A stretch of 64,000 bases of DNA from Candidatus Rifleibacteriota bacterium. Its GTDB lineage: Bacteria > Muiribacteriota > Ozemobacteria > Ozemobacterales > Ozemobacteraceae. The stretch covers positions 121,005 through 185,004 of the forward strand of contig JANJUX010000003.1 in NCBI GenBank assembly GCA_024710355.1. The letters run 5' to 3'. Positions 35,856 through 43,694 of this stretch are shown in pieces. The position numbers and the translations under genes are program-made. Under the pieces are notes generated by a model. That model was given only the letters and a program-made list of their open reading frames with translations, did not search any database and had not been told where the DNA came from. How positions within the stretch are numbered: the first letter of the stretch is position 1; each line of letters starts with the position of its first letter.

Positions 35856-37346
35856 ATGAAAAATCAGAAAAATGGCATCTGGCTGACGCCTGACAATTTC
35901 GTTCCGATCAACGGCAAAGAGCTGACGTCAACGAAAGAAGTCGCAACAAGACTCAGGCACAACGGCGGCTACACAGATTTATATCTGCCCGACCCAGATA
36001 TCGTTCTGCAGAAACTGGGGCGCGGACTCGAAGCCTACCGGGAGCTGCTACCGGATGCACACATGACGTCGATCGTCGGATCACGAAAGGCCGGAGTTAA
36101 ATCGCTATTCTGGAAAATTGAAGCAAACGACGCATCAGAAGAGGAATTTCGACTGATAGATGAGATTTTTCAAAACCTCAAAATCACTGACTTGATCGAT
36201 GAAATTCTCGACGCCCCGCTGTTCGGCTATCAGCCGATCGAAATCACCTGGACATCAAAAAACGGCAGCATTGTGCCGGGAGTTATCCAGGGCAAGCCGC
36301 CTGAGTGGTTCGTTTTTGGTGACGACAATCAGCTGCGGTTCAGATCGGCATCGAGCGTCACAGGTGAACTGCTGCCACCAGGCAAATTTCTGCTTGCGAC
36401 TCATGGTGCGACTTATGCAAACCCTTATGGCAAGAAGCTTTTGAGCAGTTGCTTCTGGCCGGTGATGTTCAAGAAGGGTGGTATAAAGTTCTGGACGCAG
36501 TTCGTAGAGCGCTTCGGCGGTGCGTTTGCGATTGGCAAATACCCTCGTGGAGCACAATCGGCGGAAATAGATGACCTTGCATCGATGCTGTCTTGTCTGC
36601 TGCAATCAGCCGTGGCCGCTGTGCCAGATGATGCATCAGTCGAAATCATCGAAGCTGCAGGTAAGTCGGCATCAGGTGATCTGCACAAGGCCTACTGCGA
36701 CTTTTTCAATGCCGAAATGTCAAAGGCAATCATCGGCCAGACACTTACCACCGAAGTCGGAAGCGTTGGCAGTTATTCGGCCGGGAAAGTGCATGCTCAA
36801 GTCAGGCAGGATATTATCGACTCAGATGCAATCCTGGTCGCCAATGTTTTTCAGCAGCTGATTACTTTGACGCACATGCTGAATTTTGCCGGCGACAAAA
36901 TGCCGAAGTTCAAGTTCTGGTCTGAAGATGGCGTCGACACGACTCAGGCCGAGCGCGATGTTAAATTGACCTCGACCGGCCAGATCAGATTCCGCAAAAA
37001 GTATTTCAAAAAGACTTATGGCTTTGAAGATGACGATTTTGACATAGTCGATCCACAAACCTCGTCCGCAGTTCCCCAGGAATTTAGCGAACGCGTGCCA
37101 GTCGAAAAAAATGACGAAATCGACAACCTGGCTGCCAACATGTCGTCAGAAGACCTGCAGAAACAGATGAACGGAATTCTGAAACCGATCATCGATCTGA
37201 TTGAAGCCGGCAACAATTATGAAGAGGTAATGGCAGACCTTGTTAAAACTTACGACAATATGTCGAACGAAGCCCTGGTGGAAATGCTCGAAAGAGCGTT
37301 TTTCGTGACAGAAGTGTGGGGGCGCATCAATGGCCGACGAAAATAA
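35856..37346 (+). CDS. Portal protein, Mu gp29 (DUF935) family
   Basis: The 496-residue protein carries typical DUF935 segments: GLEAYRELLPDAHMTSIVGSRKAGV, DEILDAPLFGYQPIEITW, PYGKKLLSSCFWPVMFKKGGIKFWTQFVERFGG, and STEVGSVGSYSAGKVHAQVRQD-like residues near 300. The dodecameric portal is the DNA entry and exit channel of the head. It overlaps the next gene, for the MuF protein, by 17 bases. Confidence 0.88.
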   Translation: MKNQKNGIWLTPDNFVPINGKELTSTKEVATRLRHNGGYTDLYLPDPDIVLQKLGRGLEAYRELLPDAHMTSIVGSRKAGVKSLFWKIEANDASEEEFRLIDEIFQNLKITDLIDEILDAPLFGYQPIEITWTSKNGSIVPGVIQGKPPEWFVFGDDNQLRFRSASSVTGELLPPGKFLLATHGATYANPYGKKLLSSCFWPVMFKKGGIKFWTQFVERFGGAFAIGKYPRGAQSAEIDDLASMLSCLLQSAVAAVPDDASVEIIEAAGKSASGDLHKAYCDFFNAEMSKAIIGQTLTTEVGSVGSYSAGKVHAQVRQDIIDSDAILVANVFQQLITLTHMLNFAGDKMPKFKFWSEDGVDTTQAERDVKLTSTGQIRFRKKYFKKTYGFEDDDFDIVDPQTSSAVPQEFSERVPVEKNDEIDNLAANMSSEDLQKQMNGILKPIIDLIEAGNNYEEVMADLVKTYDNMSNEALVEMLERAFFVTEVWGRINGRRK

Positions 37347-38568
37347 CAAAATTCTGATCGATGCCTTCAAGCTGCCGCCAGCCGAAGCAATCAAGTTCTT
37401 TGAAAGCAAGGGTTACAAGATTTCTTTTAACTGGCACGAAATGCAGCGGCACGCGCACACAAAAGCATTCACCGTTGCCGGCGTCACGCAGATGGATGTT
37501 TTGAAGGATATTCACCAGTCATTGGTCAAATCCGAAAAAGAAGGCATGTCTTACAGCAGTTTCAAGGCTGATATTGTGCCGCTGTTGACGGCCAAAGGCT
37601 GGTATCAGAAAAAGATCGTGAATTACCAGGGCAAGGAAAAAGAGGTTGACCTTTCAGCGCCCTGGCGGCTGAAGCTGATATACAACACCAATATGCGCAC
37701 GTCGATGATGGCCGGGCGCTATAAAGACATGAAAGATATCGCATCAATGCGCCCATATTGGCAGTATGTCGCGATCAAAGACGGCAACACCAGGCCTGAA
37801 CACCTCGCTTTAAGCGGCAAGATTTTTCATCATAGCGACCCTTTCTGGAGCACATACTACCCGCCTAACGGCTGGAACTGTCGCTGCAGGGTTGTATCGA
37901 TCAGCAAAAGCGAGTTCGAGCGCAAAAATTTCAAGATTGATCGTGGCGACAGCGACGAAAACAAGATCGATATAGCGCCGGAATGGGCATACAACCCCGG
38001 TGAAAAAGACTTCATACCAGAAGTCGATAAATACCCCAAAGAACTTCAGCCAAGACTGAAAGAAGAAATCAAGGAAATCCGGCCGGCCGATAACGTCGTT
38101 TTGATCGATAAAACAACCGAGACCGCTTCTGAAGCCAAAGTAGGAATTCTCCAGGAATACGAAAAACAGATTGTTGATCTGGATCACGAAGAGGCTTTCG
38201 TTATAACAGAAAAGGGCCAGATTTATAACGTGATTGGCCAGAGCAATGACGTTGACATCAGTATTCTTGGCAAACAAAAGCTAAAGAATGCTTATGTCAC
38301 GCACAACCATCCGCCGGAAGAAACTGAATTTTCGTTCAGCAAAGAAGATTTCTATCTCTTTGAAATTTACGAACTGGCTTTACTTCGCGGTATCGATTAC
38401 AGATTCATTTATGAGCTGACTCGCGGCAGAACCGAATTAGACGAGGTTGAACTTGAAAGATTGGCGAAGTTAGTCGATAATGAACTAAGTGAAGAAATCA
38501 TACATCACATTCGTGCAATGATGCGCGCCAAGCAGCTTGGCTTGAGTCTGAAGAGGTTTAAAAGATGA
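37330..38568 (+). CDS. MuF head protein with a C-terminal JAMM-like domain
   Basis: The first 200 residues are a Mu gp30 (F)/SPP1 gp7-type head morphogenesis domain, ending in the hallmark PPNGWNCRCRVVSIS (about 178-190). The remaining 200 residues are an extension: AFVITEKGQIYNVIG, then AYVTHNHPPEE with H325 and H327, and SKED ending in D340. HxH followed by SxxD resembles the JAMM/MPN+ zinc-peptidase motif, with a 9-residue rather than 7-residue gap. MuF proteins often carry C-terminal effector domains that may be injected with DNA. The domain call is tentative. Confidence 0.75.
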   Translation: MADENNKILIDAFKLPPAEAIKFFESKGYKISFNWHEMQRHAHTKAFTVAGVTQMDVLKDIHQSLVKSEKEGMSYSSFKADIVPLLTAKGWYQKKIVNYQGKEKEVDLSAPWRLKLIYNTNMRTSMMAGRYKDMKDIASMRPYWQYVAIKDGNTRPEHLALSGKIFHHSDPFWSTYYPPNGWNCRCRVVSISKSEFERKNFKIDRGDSDENKIDIAPEWAYNPGEKDFIPEVDKYPKELQPRLKEEIKEIRPADNVVLIDKTTETASEAKVGILQEYEKQIVDLDHEEAFVITEKGQIYNVIGQSNDVDISILGKQKLKNAYVTHNHPPEETEFSFSKEDFYLFEIYELALLRGIDYRFIYELTRGRTELDEVELERLAKLVDNELSEEIIHHIRAMMRAKQLGLSLKRFKR

Positions 38569-38831
38569 CAGACCGTGAAAACGCCCTAAATGAACTTACG
38601 GAAATGACAAAAGAGCATGAGCGCCAATCTGATGAACTGCAGGCAAAGTATAAAAATGCCGGCTGGCCTAATCCTGACTGGGCCAGGGCAGAAAAAAAAC
38701 TGATGAAAGAATACCTGGCGAAATGGCGTGAAATTATCGCTAAATATGGAAATGAAGTTGCCATCACGATAACCATCGGTGATGTTTTTGCAGCTGCCGG
38801 CATTTATAAACCAGACAAAAAAGAAGTTTAA
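38565..38831 (+). CDS. Small protein coupled to the MuF gene
   Basis: The 88-residue protein starts within the MuF stop region (ATGA overlap) and is highly charged and helical, ending in a beta-like AITITIGDVFAAAG. I recognise no family. Coupling directly behind a MuF gene with an effector-like extension makes an immunity or regulatory partner possible, but this rests on position alone. Confidence 0.55.
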   Translation: MTDRENALNELTEMTKEHERQSDELQAKYKNAGWPNPDWARAEKKLMKEYLAKWREIIAKYGNEVAITITIGDVFAAAGIYKPDKKEV

Positions 38832-38862
38832 CTGGCTTTAAAGGCACATTGAAAGGTCTTTT

Positions 38863-39459
38863 ATGAAACAGCCATTTAGCATTGAAGTTCAGCACGAGCG
38901 TGTCAGTTTTCTGCTGGCTGAAATTCAAAAGCGTGCCGGCGACATGCGCAAAGTCATGAGTGCCGTAGGCCAGGAAGCAATAAGATCGTTCGAGCAAAAC
39001 TTTGAAGCCCAGGGCCGATACTCGGTTGTCGGAAGCTATATCGGCGGTGACAATAAATGGGAACCGCTGAGCCCGACAACCGAAAAAATCAAAGAAAAGA
39101 AAGGCAAGAAGCCGCCATATTCAATTCTGCAAGAATCTGGGCGACTTGCTGACAGTATTACCAGCCAGGCAAAAATTACAATAGATCAGAACTCGGTTAC
39201 AATCGGCACAAACCTTGAATATGCGCCGATTCATGAATATGGAGCCGAAAAAGGCGAATACGGCTCGATCATTCTGCAGATTGATGCGCATAAGCGCAAA
39301 AGCAAAAAAGGCAACGAATACGATGTGAGAGGCCATCAGCGCCGCGTGCCAAACCCGATGTTCAAAATACCGGCCAGGCCGTATCTAACTATTCATCCTG
39401 ACAACATGCAAACTATTGTCGATGATCTTTCCAACTACCTGCTTGGCGACATAGAATAA
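38863..39459 (+). CDS. Virion morphogenesis protein, Mu gpG family
   Basis: The 198-residue protein has the family signatures FEAQGRYSVVGSYIGGDNKWEPLSPTT, ILQESGRLADSITS, NLEYAPIHEYG and the final IPARPYLTI. It is the last gene of the plus-strand head block, as gpG follows gpF in Mu, and is thought to act in tail completion or head-tail joining. A terminator follows 12 bases later. Confidence 0.88.
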   Translation: MKQPFSIEVQHERVSFLLAEIQKRAGDMRKVMSAVGQEAIRSFEQNFEAQGRYSVVGSYIGGDNKWEPLSPTTEKIKEKKGKKPPYSILQESGRLADSITSQAKITIDQNSVTIGTNLEYAPIHEYGAEKGEYGSIILQIDAHKRKSKKGNEYDVRGHQRRVPNPMFKIPARPYLTIHPDNMQTIVDDLSNYLLGDIE

Positions 39460-39471
39460 GCTCAGAAAAGC

Positions 39472-39499
39472 AAAAGGCCCCGAATCACCAGGGCCTTTT
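39472..39499. terminator. Bidirectional terminator between convergent head and early blocks
   Basis: AAAAGGCCC (39472-39480) pairs with GGGCCTTTT (39491-39499) around a 10-base loop, with T-runs following on the plus strand and A-runs on the other side. It separates the end of the plus-strand head genes from the end of the minus-strand early genes. Confidence 0.88.
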
Positions 39500-39519
39500 T
39501 TTTATGCTGTGTGAAGCAG

Positions 39520-39843
39520 CTATTTCAAACCGCGCACGGCACAATCAATATCAACTTTGGCGTCTATTAAACTGTCTAGAAGATACTGATCTATTTTGCC
39601 ATTTGTCTTAACTTTCAAATGGCCTATCGCCCCTCTAAGTGCAGGCAAATAAAATGTTTCAATTTCCTGCAAATCATTTTTTCTCTTTTCAAGAGCCTTG
39701 ATCTTATCGTTTATTGCGGCTTTTAATTGGCTATATTTCACTCTTATGATTTCCTTGTTACAAGGCTTAACATCAAAAGCGTTTATAATTTCCTCAAAGC
39801 TGCTGTTGAACTGCTGTAATTCTTTCTTCACGTCGATTTTCAT
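39520..39843 (-). CDS. Hypothetical phage protein, 107 aa
   Basis: This is a lysine-rich, helical protein with no recognisable domain. It is the last gene of the minus-strand early/middle region and is set apart by its own upstream terminator, so it may have a separate promoter. The surrounding DNA is A+T-rich compared with the structural genes. Confidence 0.55.
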   Translation of the reverse strand: MKIDVKKELQQFNSSFEEIINAFDVKPCNKEIIRVKYSQLKAAINDKIKALEKRKNDLQEIETFYLPALRGAIGHLKVKTNGKIDQYLLDSLIDAKVDIDCAVRGLK

Positions 39844-39902
39844 ACGAAACTCCTTGCTAAAGATTTTGTTTCAATAGAAATTTATCACAAAACGAACATT
39901 AA

Positions 39903-39931
39903 AAAAGCTCCGAATCATCTTCGGAGCTTTT
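39903..39931. terminator. Terminator hairpin
   Basis: AAAAGCTCCGA (39903-39913) pairs perfectly with TCGGAGCTTTT (39921-39931). It lies 37 bases beyond the stop of the minus-strand gene ending at 39968 and can work in either direction. Confidence 0.85.
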
Positions 39932-39967
39932 GCCAGAATCGACTTCGGCAAGTCATTCGGAGCTGAG

Positions 39968-40294
39968 TCAGGAAACTTTTACAAAAACTTTTCTAAGATC
40001 AGCAGTAAGTTCCGGGTTGTCTTTATATCGCTCAAAAAGCTCTTCCAGAGCATTTGCACTGTTTACAAAGAAACACATATCTCGCTTCGTGTTCATCTGT
40101 TCTTCATCAATCGCTTTTAATCCAACAAGGAGCTTATCTTTTTTTAACCCGTTTGCGGCAAGCTTATGCCCATCAATTAAGCTATCCGAGACAAATACGC
40201 CTGGTTCTGAAACAATGCCCAGGGCGTGCATTATCATGTCGAGTTTTTGATCGACAGACAGTTCATTAAGTTCTTTGCTGCTGATTTTTTTCAT
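39968..40294 (-). CDS. Hypothetical phage protein, 108 aa
   Basis: The helical protein begins MKKISSKELNELSVDQKLDM and shows no recognised motif. It overlaps the upstream gene by 4 bases, so it is translated with it, and is followed by a strong terminator. Confidence 0.6.
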   Translation of the reverse strand: MKKISSKELNELSVDQKLDMIMHALGIVSEPGVFVSDSLIDGHKLAANGLKKDKLLVGLKAIDEEQMNTKRDMCFFVNSANALEELFERYKDNPELTADLRKVFVKVS

Positions 40295-40791
40295 GATGTA
40301 GCCTTTCGTGTTTCCAATACAGCTTCAAGTTTTTTTATTGTCATTTTTTCTCCATTTCCGACTATTAGAGCCGAATGCGCTTCGTTCAGGGCATCCCATA
40401 ACTGTTCTCTTTCAGTTTTTAGGAATGCAATATACTGATCAAATGGCACATCCTCTGGGCATACCGCTGCTTCGCGTTCTTCCCATTCTGCCAACCTTGC
40501 CGATGCATGAGCCAACAGTGATCTAAAGGTGCTATTGGCTGCAGTTATCGGTCGCTCAATCCGGCCGGGGCGGTGACAGCAGAAGGGACAGACTTTGATG
40601 AATTCGCCATCATCGGCGGCGGCTTGTTTATACAGCACGCCGTGAAGAACCGGCTTACCGTCTTTGTCGAAAGAATGAACCGCAAAGAAACCCTTCAAGG
40701 CCCGTGATTCGAGACGAACCTGAAGTCTGGTACAGACTGCTGTTTCATTACATCTTTCGACCAGGTTATTTTTTTCCTGATTTGTTGTCAT
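40291..40791 (-). CDS. Hypothetical phage protein with a CPFCCHRP motif, 166 aa
   Basis: The protein has a single zinc-ribbon-like knuckle, KVCPFCCHRPG (about residue 68-78), and a helical C-terminal half. No family is recognised. The start ATG 40791 has a strong AAAGGAGG site, which lies inside the small upstream frame. It overlaps the next gene by 4 bases. Confidence 0.6.
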   Translation of the reverse strand: MTTNQEKNNLVERCNETAVCTRLQVRLESRALKGFFAVHSFDKDGKPVLHGVLYKQAAADDGEFIKVCPFCCHRPGRIERPITAANSTFRSLLAHASARLAEWEEREAAVCPEDVPFDQYIAFLKTEREQLWDALNEAHSALIVGNGEKMTIKKLEAVLETRKATS

Positions 40792-40873
40792 CGGAAACCT
40801 CCTTTTTCAGTAACTGCAGCAGCTCTCGCTGGGCATTCAAAACTTCAAGCTCTGACAAACTTTTTGCTGACAT
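40766..40873 (-). CDS. Possible 35-aa leader protein
   Basis: A 36-codon frame from ATG 40873 (MSAKSLSELEVLNAQRELL) has a GGGAGG site just upstream and overlaps the next gene by 26 bases, covering that gene's ribosome site. The leucine heptads suggest a short helix. It may be a real small protein or a leader that couples translation. Confidence 0.4.
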   Translation of the reverse strand: MSAKSLSELEVLNAQRELLQLLKKEVSDDNKSGKK

Positions 40874-40934
40874 AATGCCTCCCGTTCGATTTTATTTAGT
40901 CCACTCGTTTATATAGATTTAATGCTGTTTTTAA

Positions 40935-40956
40935 AGCCTGCTGGACTAGACAGGCT
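40935..40956. terminator. Hairpin beyond the tRNA-like element
   Basis: AGCCTG (40935-40940) pairs with CAGGCT (40951-40956), with T-rich sequence on both sides. On the minus strand it lies 14 bases past the tRNA-like element and could end or pause that transcript. The stem is only 6 bp. Confidence 0.4.
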
Positions 40957-40970
40957 GTTTTTAGTCCACA

Positions 40971-41044
40971 TTGTCTGTGCGGGATTTGAACCCGCTCCCA
41001 CGCCCGATGCCTAGGATGCTTGCGCGGGGTTTCCTTTCAGACTT
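40971..41044 (-). ncRNA. tRNA-like element (T-arm present, D-arm absent)
   Basis: On the minus strand GCGGGTTCAAATCCCGC forms a textbook T-arm with the conserved TTCAAAT loop. GTCTG at the 5' end (41042-41038) pairs with CAGAC right after the T-arm (40977-40973), as an acceptor stem would. Between them, CCCGCGC pairs with GCGTGGG around an 18-base loop. There is no recognisable D-arm and no standard anticodon loop, so it is not a normal tRNA. It could be a decayed phage tRNA or a structured RNA that mimics one. It starts at the stop of a lipoprotein gene. Confidence 0.4.
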
Positions 41045-41270
41045 ACTTGTTTCCTGCGGCCCTGATGTAGCTCACCAGGCTTTCGGGCAAAGACATGTTC
41101 AGAAATTCAAACTGCAGCTGCATCTGGTGAATGATTTCAGCCCTCGCAGCGTTGAGCTCGGCCTGCATCTGCAGACGGGTTTCCTCGCCCTCTTTGTCAA
41201 CTGCAGAACCAATGGGATTGCTGCAGCCAGTAGCTGCAACGAGCCAGATCACAAGAAGTAATTTCTTCAT
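41043..41270 (-). CDS. Small phage-encoded lipoprotein
   Basis: The 75-residue protein has a short signal peptide ending in a lipobox, LVAATGC, so the mature protein is probably lipid-anchored at the cysteine (residue 16) and about 60 residues long. The mature part is helical. It is read with the upstream gene (4-base overlap). Phage lipoproteins of this size in early regions often act in superinfection exclusion; that is analogy only. Confidence 0.65.
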   Translation of the reverse strand: MKKLLLVIWLVAATGCSNPIGSAVDKEGEETRLQMQAELNAARAEIIHQMQLQFEFLNMSLPESLVSYIRAAGNK

Positions 41271-41455
41271 ATTGTTGTTCCCTTCAGTTTAAGTTTCATA
41301 CGATATTGATTGATTACTGCAAGCCAGATCAGGGCCAGAAGAGCTTCATCATCGGCAGCAAGCTTTTTCTCGATTGCAGAAACAGCTTCCGACGGGGTCT
41401 GTGAAAGCACGATCAAATCACGTATCTCTTCGATTTTCATAAGATTATCTGTCAT
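41267..41455 (-). CDS. Hypothetical phage protein, 62 aa
   Basis: This is a short helical protein (MTDNLMKIEEIRDLIVL) with no recognised motif. It overlaps the lipoprotein gene start by 4 bases and is part of the closely packed minus-strand middle region. Confidence 0.55.
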   Translation of the reverse strand: MTDNLMKIEEIRDLIVLSQTPSEAVSAIEKKLAADDEALLALIWLAVINQYRMKLKLKGTTI

Positions 41456-41469
41456 GTTTCAGTTCGCCG

Positions 41470-41709
41470 TTAATGGCCAAATGGCCTGACAACCGAAGCA
41501 GGAGCGCTGTGAAGCAAGCCGTGCTCAATCGTCATCTTCATTTCCTTCAAAAGCTTCAGCGCTTTTTCATTCCGAGAATATGCCGCTTTAACATCTGCTG
41601 CATCCGGCAGTGGACCGATAAAAAGACTCTTCCAAAGCAGAAGCACTTCTTGAACTTCTGAAACATTCTCAGACAGCTGTTTACAAAAGATTATTTGCGC
41701 ATTATTCAT
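41470..41709 (-). CDS. Hypothetical phage protein, 79 aa
   Basis: The helical protein (MNNAQIIFCKQLSENVSEVQ) shows no recognised domain. It overlaps the upstream gene by 4 bases. Confidence 0.55.
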   Translation of the reverse strand: MNNAQIIFCKQLSENVSEVQEVLLLWKSLFIGPLPDAADVKAAYSRNEKALKLLKEMKMTIEHGLLHSAPASVVRPFGH

Positions 41710-42074
41710 TTCTTTATTGCCTTTCTCATCCCCATCATGACCCGATGATCATTAAGGACGCTCAAACAGTCCTTGCACTCCCACTCAGCTGCGAAAGATT
41801 TATCCAGAACCTTCAAGATGTTGAGCTTGCGAATTGCCAGGCATTTTTTTTCAATCTTTGCGAGTTCGGCAAGCCGTGCCAACCCAGCTTTGTTGACCTT
41901 CCCCGAAACGATTTCACTGCCTTCTTTTCGGATTTCAAACAGCCTTGTGTGAACGTTCATATACTCATCTTCTTGTTTCTTCGCCTGGTCCGCGATTTTT
42001 TTGAGGCGTTCATACTCGCGTTCAAGCGCAGAAAGAATTATTTCATCCCTGCTTTTTGGCTTGTATTCTTTCAA
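41706..42074 (-). CDS. Hypothetical phage protein, 122 aa
   Basis: A lysine- and glutamate-rich helical protein, probably a coiled coil over residues 10-50. A late CKDC pair near residue 99-102 (EWECKDCLSVL) may be half of a metal site. No family recognised. Confidence 0.55.
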   Translation of the reverse strand: MKEYKPKSRDEIILSALEREYERLKKIADQAKKQEDEYMNVHTRLFEIRKEGSEIVSGKVNKAGLARLAELAKIEKKCLAIRKLNILKVLDKSFAAEWECKDCLSVLNDHRVMMGMRKAIKK

Positions 42075-42100
42075 TGTTGAATTTCCTTAGTCAGGTTTTG

Positions 42101-42280
42101 TCAGTCTTGAATTACTATTTTTCCGACCAGGTCGAGACAGCGACCCCGGATTTTCAGTTTCCAGTTTGTGACTGGGCCTTTCTTGGCTTCAGCCCTTAAC
42201 TCTTCAAGAAACTCCACCGCTTTTATTTGCCAGGCTTCAAGTTCTTCGAGAGTCTGTTTACGGATTTTCAGGATTGTCAT
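42101..42280 (-). CDS. Small phage protein, 59 aa
   Basis: The frame runs from ATG 42280 (MTILKIRKQTLEELEAWQIK) to TGA at 42101 and encodes an amphipathic helical protein ending in DLVGKIVIQD. Its start overlaps the stop of the upstream gene by 4 bases, as with its neighbours, and it fills an otherwise empty 200-base gap. This coupling makes it likely to be real despite its size. Confidence 0.6.
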   Translation of the reverse strand: MTILKIRKQTLEELEAWQIKAVEFLEELRAEAKKGPVTNWKLKIRGRCLDLVGKIVIQD

Positions 42281-42927
42281 GCTTGTTTCTCGCTTTCGCT
42301 GGCAATCTTCTTGTTTTTATAAATTCGGATATGGTCGGTGACACCCGCCATGGGCATTACAGCGCCGTAAATTCCATTGCCCGCCTTGAACAGAACGGGC
42401 TGGACGCCATGTGATTCGCCTGCAAAAAACACCACGTCGGGCCAGTATTTCTGCAGGAAAGCCACATGCTTTGCTGAGATAAACAGTCCGGGGCGGAGCT
42501 CTACTGGCAACAAGCCTGCGTCAAAGCCGGTGCCCATGCAATACAGGCAAGGTTCACCCGCCTTTTTCAAGAAGCCGCTTCCGCGGCAGTCTTTGCATTT
42601 CACAGGGCTACCACATTCACAGCATGTCGTTGTGCCATTGTTACAGCTACACCTTACGGCTCCAGTTCGCCCGCGGCAGTTTGGACACAGTTCAACGTCA
42701 GTTATTGTATCAAGCCTAATTGGTGGCAAAGACTCATCTGACAGGACTGCGCCCGTTACTTTCTGAATGCCAGGGTTCACTTTCAGCAGGTTACTGTGAA
42801 ATTCGCCAGGAAATACTATGGCTATTGTGCTGTTTGTCAGGCCTGTTTTGCCGTCGAAAACGCAAAAGCCAGTCATCACCTTCGCAATCTCTTTGATTAT
42901 TTCAATGCAGCATGACTGTTTTTGCAT
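42277..42927 (-). CDS. Zinc-ribbon phage protein (DnaJ-like cysteine repeats)
   Basis: The 216-residue protein has a central cysteine-rich zone (about residues 78-132): CPNCRGRTGAVRC, CCECGSPVKCKDCRGSGF and CLYCMGTGF. These CxxCxGxG repeats are like the zinc centre of DnaJ. The flanking parts, AIVFPGEFHSNLLKV and FISAKHVAFLQKYWPDVVFF, look like a beta-rich domain I cannot name. A role in binding DNA or protein is plausible. Confidence 0.6.
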   Translation of the reverse strand: MQKQSCCIEIIKEIAKVMTGFCVFDGKTGLTNSTIAIVFPGEFHSNLLKVNPGIQKVTGAVLSDESLPPIRLDTITDVELCPNCRGRTGAVRCSCNNGTTTCCECGSPVKCKDCRGSGFLKKAGEPCLYCMGTGFDAGLLPVELRPGLFISAKHVAFLQKYWPDVVFFAGESHGVQPVLFKAGNGIYGAVMPMAGVTDHIRIYKNKKIASESEKQA

Positions 42928-42929
42928 CC

Positions 42930-43136
42930 TCAGATACTCCCTTCAGCCGTATGTTCTTGCCTCATTGTTTCTGGGTCAAAATCGCCGTGAAACTGGTCGC
43001 AAGCTATAATATTGTCACTTGCCGGATTTACTATGTTAAATTCAACGCAACTGCAGCATTCAGCAATAGTGCCTTTGCAGTAGTCGCACAGATTCCCATT
43101 TTCGACATCTTTCATTCTTGTAATTGTTTTTGTCAT
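42930..43136 (-). CDS. Small cysteine-rich phage protein, 68 aa
   Basis: The protein contains a CDYC...CCSC cluster (NGNLCDYCKGTIAECCSCVEF), probably a small zinc-binding knuckle. It lies directly upstream of the zinc-ribbon gene and overlaps the end of the preceding gene by 4 bases. Confidence 0.55.
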   Translation of the reverse strand: MTKTITRMKDVENGNLCDYCKGTIAECCSCVEFNIVNPASDNIIACDQFHGDFDPETMRQEHTAEGSI

Positions 43137-43693
43137 AAACGATTCTCGCTTTCTGAAACTTTTTCGTGAACGGAGAACGTCCGGGAGCGGTTCCCGTAGC
43201 CCATGTAGACAGAAATCAACGCAACATTACGCCAGTTCGGGAGCGGTCTGATCCAGTCGTAATGCAAAATGCCAAAACGACCACCGACTTCGAGATGCAG
43301 ATCTGCCTGCCGCTGAATTTCGATCGGCCTCGGATACGCTTTAACGCCAACTTTGTATTTAGCCTGGTCAGTTTCGCTGTAAGCCGGATCAGCAAGGATA
43401 AAGCGCCACTTCTCACAGGTTGGCCAGGGCTTGCGAACGTCACAAAGAAAGTCAGGCCTGGTAGCCGGATCAAGGTCGAGGGTTTTGTCATTCGGCCCGA
43501 AGCCGCGGGAATAAGCATAAAACCGGGCCATACCACCGCAGACATGCAGCACCGAACTTTCGAGGCTGGCACCCAACAAGGCCCGGCCACGCTCCGGGAA
43601 ACCGGCAGGATATGCTCCATACCACTTTTTGCCGGCTTTCAATTTCGGCCGGGCCAGAATCCAGACGTCAGTTATCGGTCTAATATTTCCCAT
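43133..43693 (-). CDS. Putative DNA methyltransferase-like phage protein
   Basis: From ATG 43693 the 186-residue protein has the arrangement of a small Rossmann methyltransferase: VLHVCGGMARF as a possible AdoMet motif I, LDLDPATRPDFLCDVRKPWP as the following acidic strand, and FILADPAYSETDQ as a DPxY-like catalytic motif IV. The HYDWIRPLPNW strand follows. Such proteins occur in early regions of Mu-like phages. I am not certain it is active. Confidence 0.6.
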   Translation of the reverse strand: MGNIRPITDVWILARPKLKAGKKWYGAYPAGFPERGRALLGASLESSVLHVCGGMARFYAYSRGFGPNDKTLDLDPATRPDFLCDVRKPWPTCEKWRFILADPAYSETDQAKYKVGVKAYPRPIEIQRQADLHLEVGGRFGILHYDWIRPLPNWRNVALISVYMGYGNRSRTFSVHEKVSESENRL

Positions 43694-43694
43694 G

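Noticed and set aside
40971..41261. Plus-strand frame reading VRDLNPLPRP as a protein
   Set aside because: This peptide pattern is what the antisense of a tRNA T-arm encodes. It overlaps the tRNA-like element and a minus-strand lipoprotein gene and has no ribosome site.
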